The notes under the pieces: model-generated
Told to the model about the DNA's origin: nothing
The model's input: the letters and a program-made list of their open reading frames with translations, nothing else
Databases searched by the model: none
Shown here: positions 18,492 to 27,779 of the stretch, in pieces
Position numbering within the stretch: the first letter of the stretch is position 1
How the letters are laid out: every line of letters starts with the position of its first letter
Origin: Acinetobacter pullicarnis
Lineage (GTDB): Bacteria > Pseudomonadota > Gammaproteobacteria > Pseudomonadales > Moraxellaceae
Direction: 5' to 3'
Length of the DNA stretch: 64,000 bases
NCBI RefSeq assembly: GCF_006352475.1
Contig: NZ_VCMZ01000001.1
Location: 3,038,001-3,102,000 of the forward strand
Program-made: the position numbers and the translations under genes

Positions 18492-21164
18492 TCATGATGA
18501 CGTTAACACGGGTTTAAAGGCATTCAAACGCAGTGCATTGGCCAATACAAATACCGAAGACAATGCCATCGCCCCTGCTGCAAAAATCGGCGAGAGTAAT
18601 ATACCAAAGCTTGGATAGAGCAAGCCTGCAGCCACTGGAATTAAGGCAGCATTATAAATAAATGCCCAGAATAAGTTTTGACGGATATTATCAATGGTGG
18701 CCTTGCTCAAAGCGATTGCATTGGGCACACCTTGTAAGTTACCCGACATCAACACCACATCAGCAGCTTCAATCGCAACATCTGTGCCTGTCCCAATGGC
18801 TAAACCGACATCCGCTTCTGCCAAAGCAGGTGCATCATTAATCCCATCCCCCACATAGGCAACACGCCCATACTGCTGTTTCAATTTACGTACAGCTTCA
18901 ACTTTTCCTTCTGGTAAAACCTCAGCAACCACCTCATCAATGTTCAATTGTTTTGCAATCGCTTGTGCAGTATGTCGATTATCACCAGTAATCATCGCCA
19001 CTTTCAGCCCCAATTGATGCAAGGCTTGAATCGCACTAAAACTGGTTGGCTTAATTGGGTCGGCAACTGCAATAATTGCAGCCAATTGATCATCCATTGC
19101 CACATATAAGGGTGTTTTGCCCTCAACCCCAAGTCGTGCCGCGGTATCTGCAAATACACTTGGATCTAAGCCGAGTTTTTGCATAAAGCGATCTGCGCCG
19201 ACATAGACCAGATGTTCACCAACTTTGGCTTGAATTCCATAACCCGTGACCGAATTAAATTCACTAATCGGTTCTAAAGCTAACTCAAGTTCCTGTGCAG
19301 CAAGCACGATGGCCTGTGCGATAGGATGCTCAGACTTAACCTCAACCGCTGCGACTTTCGCAAGCACATCATTACGATCAAAACCATTCACCACATCAAA
19401 ATCGGTGAGGCTTGGTTTACCGGCCGTCAGTGTGCCTGTTTTATCAACCGCAACCACTTTGGCTTCTTTAAGTAACTGCAAGGCCTCACCCTTACGGAAT
19501 AACACGCCCATTTCAGCACCACGACCAGTTCCCACCATAATTGAGGTTGGTGTGGCCAAACCCATCGCACATGGGCAAGCAATAATCAGCACCGCCACCG
19601 CATTCACCAAGGCGAAGCTTAAAGCGGGTTCAGGCCCAAAAATCAACCAAGTCAAAAAGGTCAACAGCGCCAATAACATCACCACTGGCACAAACCACAT
19701 GGTAATTTTATCTACCATGGCCTGAATCGGCATTTTTGCGCCTTGGGCTTGTTCAACCATCTGAATAATTTGCGCCAAAACCGAATTATTTCCGACGGTC
19801 GTCGCACGAATCCGGATACTTCCCGTTTGATTGACGGTACCGCCAACCACGCCTGCGCCCGCTATTTTTTCAACAGCAATTGGCTCACCCGTAATCATTG
19901 ACTCATCAATAAAGCTTTGTCCTGAAAGCACTTCACCATCCACTGGCACACGCTCACCCGGACGAATCTCGACCACCATGCCAGACTGTACATCAGCCAC
20001 AGCAATATCCAGCATACGGCCATCTTGTTCAATACGTGCCGTTTTCGGTTGCATGCCCACCAGATGCTGAATCGCCTGTGAAGTCCGCCCTTTGGCTTTG
20101 GCTTCAAAGAAACGCCCCAATAAAATTAGTGCCACAATCACCGCAGCGGCCTCAAAGTACACATTCACCGTGCCTTCGGGCAATACTTGTGGTGCAAAAG
20201 TCGCAACCAAGGAATAACAATAGGCGGAGAACGTCCCCACGGCGACCAAAGAGTTCATATCTGGTGCCAAACGCAGCAAGGCTGGAATGCCTTTCTGATA
20301 AAAACGACGTCCTGGAAAAACCAAAATCAGGGTGGTTAATACAAACTGAATCAACCAACTGTTATAGGTACCAATGTTATGCATCACCCACTGATGAAAG
20401 ACGGGTATCAGATGCGACCCCATTTCCAAAATAAACACAGGCAATGCCAAAGCCGTCGCGATGATCAAATCACGTTTTAAATGCTGTAATTCATCTTGTT
20501 TTTTATCTTGCTGTTCAGTGTTATTACCTTGATGGATAGTTGCGGTATAGCCTGCGCGTGCCACCGCCTCAATCAAATCGGTGACATTGAGTCCAGCTTT
20601 GCCCTGAATCGTGGCTGTTTCCGTAGCCAAATTAACAGAAGCGGTTTGCACACCATCAATGGCTTTTAAGGCCTTTTCCACCCGCCCCACACATGAAGCA
20701 CAGGTCATGCCTTCAATATGTAGTTCAATCGCAGGTGCCAACACTTGATAACCGGCTTTTTCTACCGCGGCAACCAAATCAGCACGCGAAACCTCGTAAT
20801 CAAGTTCAACTTGTGCTTTCTCTGTAGCCAAATTCACCGTGGCACGGCGCACACCGGCTACTTTATTCAAGGCTTTTTCTACCCGGCCAACACAAGAGGC
20901 ACAGGTCATGCCCTCAATGACTAAACTCATGGGCTCAGGTTGCTGCAACTTATAACCAGCACGTTCCACTGCACTAGCGATATCAGTATGTTGCAACGCC
21001 TGTTGACTGACGATCAGCGCTTGTTCTGTTGCCAGATTAACGCTCACGGAATCAACCCCATCGATTTTAGCCAAGGCTTTTTCTACCCGACCCACACAGG
21101 AGGCACAGGTCATGCCCTCAATACGTACACTTTGACGAAACTCTAAATTTTGATGATTTTGCAT
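18492..21164 (-). CDS. copA: Copper-exporting P1B-type ATPase CopA with three metal-binding domains
   Basis: An 890-residue Cu(I) pump. Three tandem HMA domains each carry GMTCASC, with cysteine pairs 20/23, 88/91 and 155/158. A eight-helix ATPase core follows, with the transport motif ACPCAMG near residue 529, the phosphorylation motif [11 protein letters not shown] near 575, and the hinge motif [10 protein letters not shown] near 770. E. coli CopA has two HMA domains; the third here looks like a tandem copy. The pump exports Cu(I) from cytoplasm to periplasm using ATP. It is followed by cueR and preceded by a CueR-type promoter. Confidence 0.95.
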   Translation of the reverse strand: MQNHQNLEFRQSVRIEGMTCASCVGRVEKALAKIDGVDSVSVNLATEQALIVSQQALQHTDIASAVERAGYKLQQPEPMSLVIEGMTCASCVGRVEKALNKVAGVRRATVNLATEKAQVELDYEVSRADLVAAVEKAGYQVLAPAIELHIEGMTCASCVGRVEKALKAIDGVQTASVNLATETATIQGKAGLNVTDLIEAVARAGYTATIHQGNNTEQQDKKQDELQHLKRDLIIATALALPVFILEMGSHLIPVFHQWVMHNIGTYNSWLIQFVLTTLILVFPGRRFYQKGIPALLRLAPDMNSLVAVGTFSAYCYSLVATFAPQVLPEGTVNVYFEAAAVIVALILLGRFFEAKAKGRTSQAIQHLVGMQPKTARIEQDGRMLDIAVADVQSGMVVEIRPGERVPVDGEVLSGQSFIDESMITGEPIAVEKIAGAGVVGGTVNQTGSIRIRATTVGNNSVLAQIIQMVEQAQGAKMPIQAMVDKITMWFVPVVMLLALLTFLTWLIFGPEPALSFALVNAVAVLIIACPCAMGLATPTSIMVGTGRGAEMGVLFRKGEALQLLKEAKVVAVDKTGTLTAGKPSLTDFDVVNGFDRNDVLAKVAAVEVKSEHPIAQAIVLAAQELELALEPISEFNSVTGYGIQAKVGEHLVYVGADRFMQKLGLDPSVFADTAARLGVEGKTPLYVAMDDQLAAIIAVADPIKPTSFSAIQALHQLGLKVAMITGDNRHTAQAIAKQLNIDEVVAEVLPEGKVEAVRKLKQQYGRVAYVGDGINDAPALAEADVGLAIGTGTDVAIEAADVVLMSGNLQGVPNAIALSKATIDNIRQNLFWAFIYNAALIPVAAGLLYPSFGILLSPIFAAGAMALSSVFVLANALRLNAFKPVLTSS

Positions 21165-21209
21165 GTCTTTCCCCCACCTCTCGTAGGTCGTAGGCGATTT
21201 ATTAAACTG

Positions 21210-21240
21210 AGCATAAAGATTGCCATCATAGGAAGGTCAA
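21210..21240 (-). promoter_or_regulatory. CueR-type copA promoter with 19-bp spacer
   Basis: On the minus strand, -35 TTGACC (21240-21235) and -10 TATGCT (21215-21210) are separated by exactly 19 bp, the overlong spacing of MerR-family promoters. The spacer holds ACCTTCC-N6-GG, the left arm and start of the right arm of the CueR dyad (ACCTTCC-N6-GGAAGGT). The right arm is degenerate (GGCAATCT). It lies about 46 bp upstream of the copA ATG. Confidence 0.85.
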
Positions 21241-21289
21241 GTACTCTGGATCATTTTTTTATGCAAGTGCCAAATAACCCATACTGCGG

Positions 21290-21763
21290 TTATGAAAAAT
21301 TGATTTTTAACTGATGTTCAGCCCCGAAGCGATCAACGTGGGTATAAAATATGCCATAGCGTCCCACGTAGTATTCCAGCGATTGCTGCTTATAATTCCA
21401 AAAAATAGACCATTCTCCAAGATCGAATTCTTCAATCTGACTATGGCATTGTGCTGGCATTTTACCCAAAAACTGTTGTTGAATCTGGGTTGCATCTTCA
21501 AAATTTGCTTGGGAAATTCTATTTTCAAAAAGTAACTTGGCGACCTGATCAAAACGCAATTGATTGGCAATGACTTCTTGCGCTTGCGTCGCACTCATCT
21601 TGGGGTCTATTTTTTGATAGTTTCTTGCACGATTAAAAAGTTTTGAGGTGGCTTGGCGACTGGGGCTAATTAAAAATTTCAGCTTCGGTCGAGTTAGCCG
21701 TCTTCTTAAAAAAAAGACCAAAACCAACACGACTATGATTAGAAAAAGCCACCATTTCAACAT
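21290..21763 (-). CDS. Uncharacterised protein with one N-terminal membrane helix
   Basis: A 157-residue protein I do not recognise. Residues 1-19 (MLKWWLFLIIVVLVLVFFL) form one transmembrane helix followed by a basic cluster RRRLTRPKLK, giving an inner-membrane anchor with the basic side in the cytoplasm. The rest is a soluble domain rich in Q and F, with a C-terminal beta-like stretch LEYYVGRYGIFYTHVDRFG. Its stop lies about 125 bp upstream of copA, on the same strand. No function can be offered. Confidence 0.7.
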   Translation of the reverse strand: MLKWWLFLIIVVLVLVFFLRRRLTRPKLKFLISPSRQATSKLFNRARNYQKIDPKMSATQAQEVIANQLRFDQVAKLLFENRISQANFEDATQIQQQFLGKMPAQCHSQIEEFDLGEWSIFWNYKQQSLEYYVGRYGIFYTHVDRFGAEHQLKINFS

Positions 21764-21914
21764 ACCACACCCTCAATCGACGTATTTTTCATAAGCTGAA
21801 TATCGATTTTTTGATTTTATTTTTAATCTGAATACCATTGCTTTGGCTTCATTGTATAAGGCGTAGTCGCTGACAGTAAAAATAAAAGTAACAATTAATG
21901 TCTAACAGCTCACA

Positions 21915-23054
21915 TTATTTATTTTGATGAAAAGACTGTATTTTTTGAGCAAAACCTTGGCTAACTTGAATTGCAAATCGATCCACATAACGACTATAAA
22001 TGGCAGCGCAGCACAGCAACGCACATAAAAAAATGAAAATGGCTGCCCAGACGGCAAGTTGCGCATCGACCTGCCAATGGATCAATTGATTTAATACTGG
22101 TACACAAACCAAATACAGCAAAGGCAAATGCAGCAGATAAATCGAAAATGACCACTCCCCCAACTTCACTAACCCTTTTTGATCTAGATAGCTGGAAATT
22201 TGTGGACTCATTAAAATGCTATACACCAACAACACCCCTGCCAATGCATTGGCATAGTCATAGGTCTTCGTGCCCAACAAAGCAACTAACCACTGATAAG
22301 ACCCACTATTGTCATGCGTTCCAGCCAAATAAAGCCCACTCAAACCCATCAGGATGGCAACAAACAGCGGTAACTCACGCGCATAGGCATAAATCAACAT
22401 GCCCAACACAAAGCAGCTTAACCCCAGAAAAACGCCTTCGCTCCAAATCCAATAACTGATACTTAACAACAGCACTGCGGTCAGAAAAAATAACCATTGT
22501 TGGTATTGTCTAATCAAGATCAATAAAAACAACAACAGTGAACCGAACAATTCAACCTGCATGGTCCACAACACCCAGTTCACCGAACTTTGTGCAAATA
22601 AAAATGAACCGATCGCGCCTTGATATATTGCATCTTTGAGGCTGACCGACTGCGTCAGATAGTGGGCCAACCATGCGCCAACATTTTGTGGATCGACTTG
22701 AAAAGACTGAAATAAAAGCCAAGTCAACAGGCAGGAAAACAAAGCCGGAATGGCCAAGCGTGGATAGCGCTTATACAGCATATTTTTGACTTTAGTTTGC
22801 AGTTGATTTGCGTGCTTATAAATTGCAAAACTCAAAACATAACCACTGAGCACAAAAAATACATAAACCGCAGCGGTACCCGAAAACCAAAAGCCAAAGG
22901 GCGATTGATGTATCCAAGCCATCCAACTGGGTTGCAATGGGCCAACCACATCAAAGGCATGTAAATCTGGGAAAAAGCTTAAACTCAAATGTGAAAATAC
23001 CACCGCCATACAAGCCAAACCACGGATACTTTCTGCTGCATTCAATTTTTGCAT
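21915..23054 (-). CDS. Acyltransferase family 3 (OafA/NodX/IcaC-like) membrane protein
   Basis: A 379-residue protein with about ten membrane helices. The family signature occurs at the start: ESIRGLACMAVVFSHL with the conserved R and H, then FFVLSGYVLSFAIYK, then the C-terminal WSFSIYLLHLPLLYLV. These proteins acylate surface sugars from the inner membrane. The gene lies 126 bp downstream of pgaD on the same strand. In staphylococci the related IcaC belongs to the PNAG operon and is proposed to succinylate the polymer. A similar role here is inference; a terminator-like hairpin lies between the two genes. Confidence 0.85.
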   Translation of the reverse strand: MQKLNAAESIRGLACMAVVFSHLSLSFFPDLHAFDVVGPLQPSWMAWIHQSPFGFWFSGTAAVYVFFVLSGYVLSFAIYKHANQLQTKVKNMLYKRYPRLAIPALFSCLLTWLLFQSFQVDPQNVGAWLAHYLTQSVSLKDAIYQGAIGSFLFAQSSVNWVLWTMQVELFGSLLLFLLILIRQYQQWLFFLTAVLLLSISYWIWSEGVFLGLSCFVLGMLIYAYARELPLFVAILMGLSGLYLAGTHDNSGSYQWLVALLGTKTYDYANALAGVLLVYSILMSPQISSYLDQKGLVKLGEWSFSIYLLHLPLLYLVCVPVLNQLIHWQVDAQLAVWAAIFIFLCALLCCAAIYSRYVDRFAIQVSQGFAQKIQSFHQNK

Positions 23055-23135
23055 ACATGCTTCATCGGACTAGATCGCTCACTTTGTCTCGCTGACTATT
23101 TGTTTATAAATTACTTTATTGCAATGAAATGCAAA

Positions 23136-23160
23136 AATAAAAGTCCCACAGTCGTGGGAT
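23136..23160 (-). terminator. Intrinsic terminator after pgaD
   Basis: On the minus strand, TCCCAC and GTGGGA pair around a four-base loop, followed by CTTTTATTTTT. It ends the pgaBCD transcript before the acyltransferase gene, although read-through is possible. Confidence 0.7.
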
Positions 23161-23180
23161 CAAATATATTCTAGTCCCGT

Positions 23181-23594
23181 TTATTCAATATGGGTAATTT
23201 TACCCTCAGCATTATGATGCACGGTCATAATTTTTTGCTGACGCGACTGAGTCAAATCCTCAGGATTCAAAGCAAAATAGTCAGCATAATCCTCCACACT
23301 ATTTTGCTGTAAGGGTTTTACTTTTTTGGCAGAAGCAAAGTTGCTCCATAACCACAATGAAATCGCACAAGCCACTAAAGCAGTAAAACCATTTTCAAGT
23401 GCTTTGGTAAAGACCTCAATAAAATGGTTAAACAAATACGGATTTTGTACACCAATAAAGCCAACCACGATCATTAAAGGCCGCCAAAGAAAAATCCAGC
23501 CCGCCCAAAGCATTGCTGTCGTTGTATGTGAGACATAACGTTTATGCCAAGGAAGTTGGCGACGTAAATCAATGATCAAAGAGCTTTTTGTCAT
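23181..23594 (-). CDS. pgaD: PNAG biosynthesis protein PgaD
   Basis: A 137-residue small protein with two hydrophobic segments (about AMLWAGWIFLWRPLMIVVGF and GFTALVACAISLWLW), the usual PgaD layout. PgaD partners the glycosyltransferase PgaC in the inner membrane and, in E. coli, forms part of the c-di-GMP-responsive complex. The start chosen is the ATG at 23594, one base after the pgaC stop and preceded by a strong GAAGGAGAAG site. A longer frame starting at 23636 would overlap pgaC. The identity rests on its position directly after pgaC plus topology. Confidence 0.82.
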   Translation of the reverse strand: MTKSSLIIDLRRQLPWHKRYVSHTTTAMLWAGWIFLWRPLMIVVGFIGVQNPYLFNHFIEVFTKALENGFTALVACAISLWLWSNFASAKKVKPLQQNSVEDYADYFALNPEDLTQSRQQKIMTVHHNAEGKITHIE

Positions 23595-23595
23595 T

Positions 23596-24888
23596 TTATT
23601 CTTCTCCTTCTCGTTCATCATGTTGACGTATACCACGATCTGGACTCACCCAACGGGCACGTTTTCCACCGCGACGAAATAATACGCTTGGAAAAGCGAT
23701 AATACTGGCTGAAACTGTAATTAACCAAAAAACGATGGGATACCAGATCATCCAATAATAGTTACGTCCCAGTTTAGGCTCATAACGACTATCCATCCAC
23801 TTACTTACTGCAAATTGAATTAAACAGGTCGCGCCCAATAAAACCCCAATCCCTGAAGGCAAGAGGGGTGAACTCAATATCGGAGAACCTAAGCCGGGCC
23901 AAATTAAATACACCAGCCACATAATCAGCATAATTAACATCAGATATGACCACAGCAAGGTCAGGAATAATTCAATAATCAGCGGCCACAAGTAATTTAA
24001 CTTGGGTTTCATTAGAATATCGATATTCTTAAGCAGAACTTGCGCACCACCCATTGCCCATCGAAGCCGCTGTTTCCACAAACCACGCAAGCTCTCTGGC
24101 ATTAATATCCAAACCAAGGCATTCGGTTCAAAATGTACATCCCAACCTGCGCGCTGTAATTTCCAAGTAATATCAATATCTTCAGTTAGCATGTCGGGTG
24201 ACCAATACCCCACTTCATGTACTGCACTTTTACGAAAAGCAGTGACCACACCCGATACAGTGAATATCCGCCCGAATGTTCGTTGCGCGCGCTTAATCAT
24301 TCCAACAATAGACGAAAACTCCCCGACTTGTATACGCCCAAGTAAAGTGGAACGGTTGCGAATTCGTGGGTTTCCAGTGACTGCAGCAATTGCCAGATCA
24401 CGCTGAAAATGCCGCATCATCCAACGTGCCGCATGCGGATCAAGCAAAGCATCCCCATCAATACCAATTAGGAATTCAGCATCAGTCACTAAGCTCCCAG
24501 CTTGTAAAGCCATGGCCTTGCCCTGATTTTCGGCCAAATGCACCACACGTAAATTGGCATATTGGCTAGACATGGCATTTAACACGTCAGCAGTATTGTC
24601 CGAACTTCCGTCATTGATGGCGATCACTTCAAAATTTGGATAATCAAGGCTCAATGCATGGCTAATGGTTTCCTCTGCATTATAACCTTCATTAAAACAA
24701 GGAATCAGAACTGCTACCCGTGGATAATCCTGCAAATCTGGTGGTGCGGTATAAGCAGGCTCACGGCGTTCTTTCCAATAAAAGATCAATGCGCCGAACA
24801 TCCACAGATAGGACATAAACAAGGGATAGTAAAAAATAAAGTTGAGTAATGACTGCCAAAGGCTCTGAAAAGAAGACATATCCATCAT
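23596..24888 (-). CDS. pgaC: Poly-beta-1,6-N-acetyl-D-glucosamine synthase PgaC
   Basis: A 430-residue family-2 processive glycosyltransferase. Catalytic landmarks are the substrate-binding AINDGSSDNTADV, the DxD-type region LIGIDGDALLDP, the catalytic-base region WSPDMLTEDIDITWKL, and the processivity motif KQRLRWAMGGAQV. Membrane helices flank this domain at both ends. The enzyme polymerises UDP-GlcNAc into PNAG and moves the chain across the inner membrane. It begins 4 bp after the pgaB stop; pgaD follows at once. Confidence 0.95.
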   Translation of the reverse strand: MMDMSSFQSLWQSLLNFIFYYPLFMSYLWMFGALIFYWKERREPAYTAPPDLQDYPRVAVLIPCFNEGYNAEETISHALSLDYPNFEVIAINDGSSDNTADVLNAMSSQYANLRVVHLAENQGKAMALQAGSLVTDAEFLIGIDGDALLDPHAARWMMRHFQRDLAIAAVTGNPRIRNRSTLLGRIQVGEFSSIVGMIKRAQRTFGRIFTVSGVVTAFRKSAVHEVGYWSPDMLTEDIDITWKLQRAGWDVHFEPNALVWILMPESLRGLWKQRLRWAMGGAQVLLKNIDILMKPKLNYLWPLIIELFLTLLWSYLMLIMLIMWLVYLIWPGLGSPILSSPLLPSGIGVLLGATCLIQFAVSKWMDSRYEPKLGRNYYWMIWYPIVFWLITVSASIIAFPSVLFRRGGKRARWVSPDRGIRQHDEREGEE

Positions 24889-24891
24889 TCC

Positions 24892-26916
24892 CTATGGAAT
24901 CAAACGATAAGACTTGCTATCGAACACTTTACGCATTTCTTCAGGATCTGGATGACCTTGGATTGGGTCATCTGGATAATAGCCAACATGTAAAACCCCT
25001 TGTTGATACAAAGATTTAATTGTATCGGTCATTTCTGTCGTCGGAATTTTCTCACCTGTGCGCCAATTGACAGCCTGTAATTCAAATACTGCTTTTTTCA
25101 TGCCCTGTGGCTGCTGTTTAACCCGTTTCACCAAGTTCTGATAAAACTGTTTTGCATCAGGTGCTTGTTCCATATAAGGCATCGCCATGATCGCGGTGAA
25201 GTCATATTTTTTCAGTGATTGTTCCAATGATTGCGAATACCAATTTTCAGAATAAGCGGACAATGCCACTTGCGCATACATATTGCGCGCAGTCATTAAA
25301 AAGGGTTGATAAAGTCGAACCTCTGCCGCAAGTTCCATTGCAAAGTCATCAATGGTATCGGTTTTCAAGGCGGTCCATTTTTGCAATTTTGCATCATCCT
25401 TACGGATTTCAGCAAGGTCCGTCGGCAGTCCATGTTGAGCATAGACCCGCATCGCTTCAGGGCTAGCGTCTTCGTAGTCAGACAAGGTCGCATCATCATG
25501 GAATAGAATTCCATTAAAAGGTGTCGATTTTGCCAAATCTTGATAAATGCCTTTAATTACTTGACGTGCTGGTGCTGAAAATGGACTTAAGCGTAAATAG
25601 CCCATATTTAAATGCTCACCCGTTTTGCTCTGCTGCGTTACCACTAAATCCTGAGATATTGGATTGTTTTTTGGCAGCTCCCAAGCCAACAATGGCATCC
25701 ACGCATAGACCCGCCCGACTTGGGTTTGACTCTGAATTTGCCATGCGACGCGGTTAAACAAATCAGCGCGCATCGGCAGATAACGATTGGGGAAATACAC
25801 CATATCGGCTGAACCATTGGCATCAGGATCAGAGAATGCTTGTAAATAAATGGTATTTACTTTCATTGCACGAATACGGTCCAGCAATAACCCCAGATTT
25901 TTTTCTTGTTGTTGCAGATCTGGATCATAAATATAGTCTAGATCGACATGCATAATTTTCTGCGGACGATTGTTATCTCCTAGGTTCATTTGGCGATTTT
26001 GAATTTCCTGCGCCAAATTATCCGTGGTCATATTGCCTTCGATTAGAATTCGGTTCATTTGCCCCAATGATTTTTTAATATGATCGGGCCCATCATCTAA
26101 GCTAATCGCAATTGGCATACCCAATTTCTTTGCAATATTTATGGTCTGCATATTATAACGACCATAAGGCCAAACCATGACCCGTGGTGAACGTAAGCCA
26201 TGCGCTTTAAGTACGCTATTATTTTTCTTTAGATCCTTATAGATCCGTGCAGCATAGGCTTTGTCAGATTCGTAGGTTTTTGTTTTAGCGTCATATTCTC
26301 GGGTGATGGCTGCTGGCTCAGAGTTCCCCTGCGGATTGCCAATCACACCTCGATGTAAGTTATAGCTATGGCTGCCAATTTCAACCAAGCCGCTGTCTTG
26401 CATGGTCTTTAACTCAGTCCAACTGAGCAATTTATTGCGTGCCAATTGATCATCACCAAATTGCACCATACTATTGGCCTTGGGTTCTAACCAAGAACCG
26501 ACCACGGATAAAACCACGGGGATTTTTCGTGCTTTTAAAATCGGATAAGCATATTGATAAAATGATTGATAGCCATCATCAACCGTTAATAGGACCGGTT
26601 TGCTCGGTAGCTGATAGCGACCTTCACTGGCTTTAATCAGTTGATCTACAGTAATAAAATGATAGCCATTTTGTTGCAACCAATCCAAATGCAATTCGAA
26701 TTGTTGGCTACTCACAGCATAATCAGGAATGATCGCATTGGCATGTGCCACGATTTCATGATATCCAATAACGGTTAAGGTTTTTAAGTCAATCTTGGGG
26801 ACTTCGACTTCAACTGCCGCTTCTGGTCGATCTTCTGCTATCGCATGCGTAGCAAGCATAGGTAAACAAAGACTGATGCAGATCATCACAGCAGGTGAAA
26901 AGTAGCGGCTCAACAT
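24892..26916 (-). CDS. pgaB: PNAG N-deacetylase PgaB
   Basis: A 674-residue, two-domain periplasmic protein of full length. The N-terminal CE4 deacetylase domain has GYHEI, LLTVDDGYQSFYQYAYPIL and the metal-binding IGSHSYNLH. A C-terminal GH153-type domain follows, with MHVDLDYIYDPD and ILFHDDATLSD. It partly deacetylates and cleaves PNAG so that the polymer can leave the cell. E. coli PgaB is a lipoprotein. Here the signal peptide (to about THAIAED) lacks a clear lipobox, so it may be soluble in the periplasm. No pgaA is present upstream. Confidence 0.93.
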   Translation of the reverse strand: MLSRYFSPAVMICISLCLPMLATHAIAEDRPEAAVEVEVPKIDLKTLTVIGYHEIVAHANAIIPDYAVSSQQFELHLDWLQQNGYHFITVDQLIKASEGRYQLPSKPVLLTVDDGYQSFYQYAYPILKARKIPVVLSVVGSWLEPKANSMVQFGDDQLARNKLLSWTELKTMQDSGLVEIGSHSYNLHRGVIGNPQGNSEPAAITREYDAKTKTYESDKAYAARIYKDLKKNNSVLKAHGLRSPRVMVWPYGRYNMQTINIAKKLGMPIAISLDDGPDHIKKSLGQMNRILIEGNMTTDNLAQEIQNRQMNLGDNNRPQKIMHVDLDYIYDPDLQQQEKNLGLLLDRIRAMKVNTIYLQAFSDPDANGSADMVYFPNRYLPMRADLFNRVAWQIQSQTQVGRVYAWMPLLAWELPKNNPISQDLVVTQQSKTGEHLNMGYLRLSPFSAPARQVIKGIYQDLAKSTPFNGILFHDDATLSDYEDASPEAMRVYAQHGLPTDLAEIRKDDAKLQKWTALKTDTIDDFAMELAAEVRLYQPFLMTARNMYAQVALSAYSENWYSQSLEQSLKKYDFTAIMAMPYMEQAPDAKQFYQNLVKRVKQQPQGMKKAVFELQAVNWRTGEKIPTTEMTDTIKSLYQQGVLHVGYYPDDPIQGHPDPEEMRKVFDSKSYRLIP

Positions 26917-26923
26917 AAATTAT

Positions 26924-27085
26924 TTACTCATACATCATTATTTGACGATTGATTAATCTGCCTATTCTTGAGAGGACGCTAGGTGAAGTGGATTTTCCTT
27001 GGACCCAGCTGAGCAACTGTTTGAATGGTGGTAATTTAAAAGATGAATATGAAAAAAATCTTAAATTTCGGGACTGATTTTTCAT
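26924..27085 (-). CDS. Small ORF (53 aa) in the position of pgaA
   Basis: An ATG-started frame of 53 codons (MKNQSRNLRFFSYSSFKLPP, then LSWVQGKSTSPSVLSRIGRL, then INRQIMMYE) ending 7 bp before pgaB. It is basic, with no signal peptide and no recognisable family. It could be the fused remains of a deleted gene or a real short gene translationally linked to pgaB. A longer frame from 27172 adds only low-complexity sequence. There is no good ribosome-binding site. No function is offered. Confidence 0.35.
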   Translation of the reverse strand: MKNQSRNLRFFSYSSFKLPPFKQLLSWVQGKSTSPSVLSRIGRLINRQIMMYE

Positions 27086-27303
27086 AATTTTAATCTTTTT
27101 TTTATAAAAATCAGCGCAAAAATATGTAAGCTTTATAAAATTCACATGATTCAGTAATACCATGTGGCACACTTATCTTTTTTATTATTTAATGCTAAAT
27201 ACAACCATCCGCAGCAACAGGATGAATAATTTAAAGTGGCTTAAAAGGTTTAAACAGCAGCAATCCATTACCCATAACGTTAAGCAATCCCCCACCTAAA
27301 TAC

Positions 27304-27355
27304 TGCTTACACAGCATTAATTGAGCATCAGATGGTATGCTCAGCGGTGTAAGCA
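27304..27355. repeat. Nested perfect inverted repeat (stem-loop)
   Basis: TGCTTACAC (27304-27312) pairs perfectly with GTGTAAGCA (27347-27355). Inside, TGAGCAT (27322-27328) pairs perfectly with ATGCTCA (27337-27343) around an eight-base loop. There is no T tract on either side. It lies in the gap between fklB-like and pgaB genes. It may be a scar, a mobile-element remnant or an RNA structure. Confidence 0.7.
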
Positions 27356-27377
27356 ATCTTAATTAAAACCCAGTCAC

Positions 27378-27719
27378 TTATTGGTCACGGGTTTTCACAT
27401 CAAATAATTCAATTTCAAAGGTCAAATTTGAATTGGCAGGAATGATTTTGCCCATTTTACGTTCACCATAAGCCAAATGCGCAGGCACGATCAATTTACG
27501 TTTACCACCGACTTTCATTCCAATGATGCCCTGATCCCAACCTTTAATCACACGGCCTGTTCCAATCACACATTCAAAATACTGACCACGATCGAGTGAT
27601 GCATCAAACTGGGTCCCATCTTCTAACCAGCCGGTATAATGTGTGGTAATTAAGGCGCCTTTTACTGCTTCTTTGCCAGTTCCAACTTTTAAATCAATAA
27701 TTTCTAATTCAGTACTCAT
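27378..27719 (-). CDS. FKBP-type peptidyl-prolyl cis-trans isomerase
   Basis: A 113-residue single FKBP domain with no signal peptide, so cytoplasmic. Conserved features are the start LEIIDLKVGTGKEAVKGALI, HYTGWLEDGTQFDAS, RVIKGWDQGIIGMKVGGKR, and PAHLAYGERKMGKIIPANSN. It isomerises X-Pro bonds during protein folding. The final part LTFEIELFDV matches the family end, so the gene is complete. It is 60 bp downstream of the yaeQ-like gene on the same strand and may share its transcript. Confidence 0.93.
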   Translation of the reverse strand: MSTELEIIDLKVGTGKEAVKGALITTHYTGWLEDGTQFDASLDRGQYFECVIGTGRVIKGWDQGIIGMKVGGKRKLIVPAHLAYGERKMGKIIPANSNLTFEIELFDVKTRDQ

Positions 27720-27779
27720 CTTAACGCTCCAACCTCAACCTATTAAATTTAAGTTCAAACTCATTTTAAGCTCAAGCAT

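Noticed and set aside
19246..19725. 159-codon plus-strand frame inside copA
   Set aside because: It is antisense to the conserved ATPase core, whose reading frame explains the sequence.
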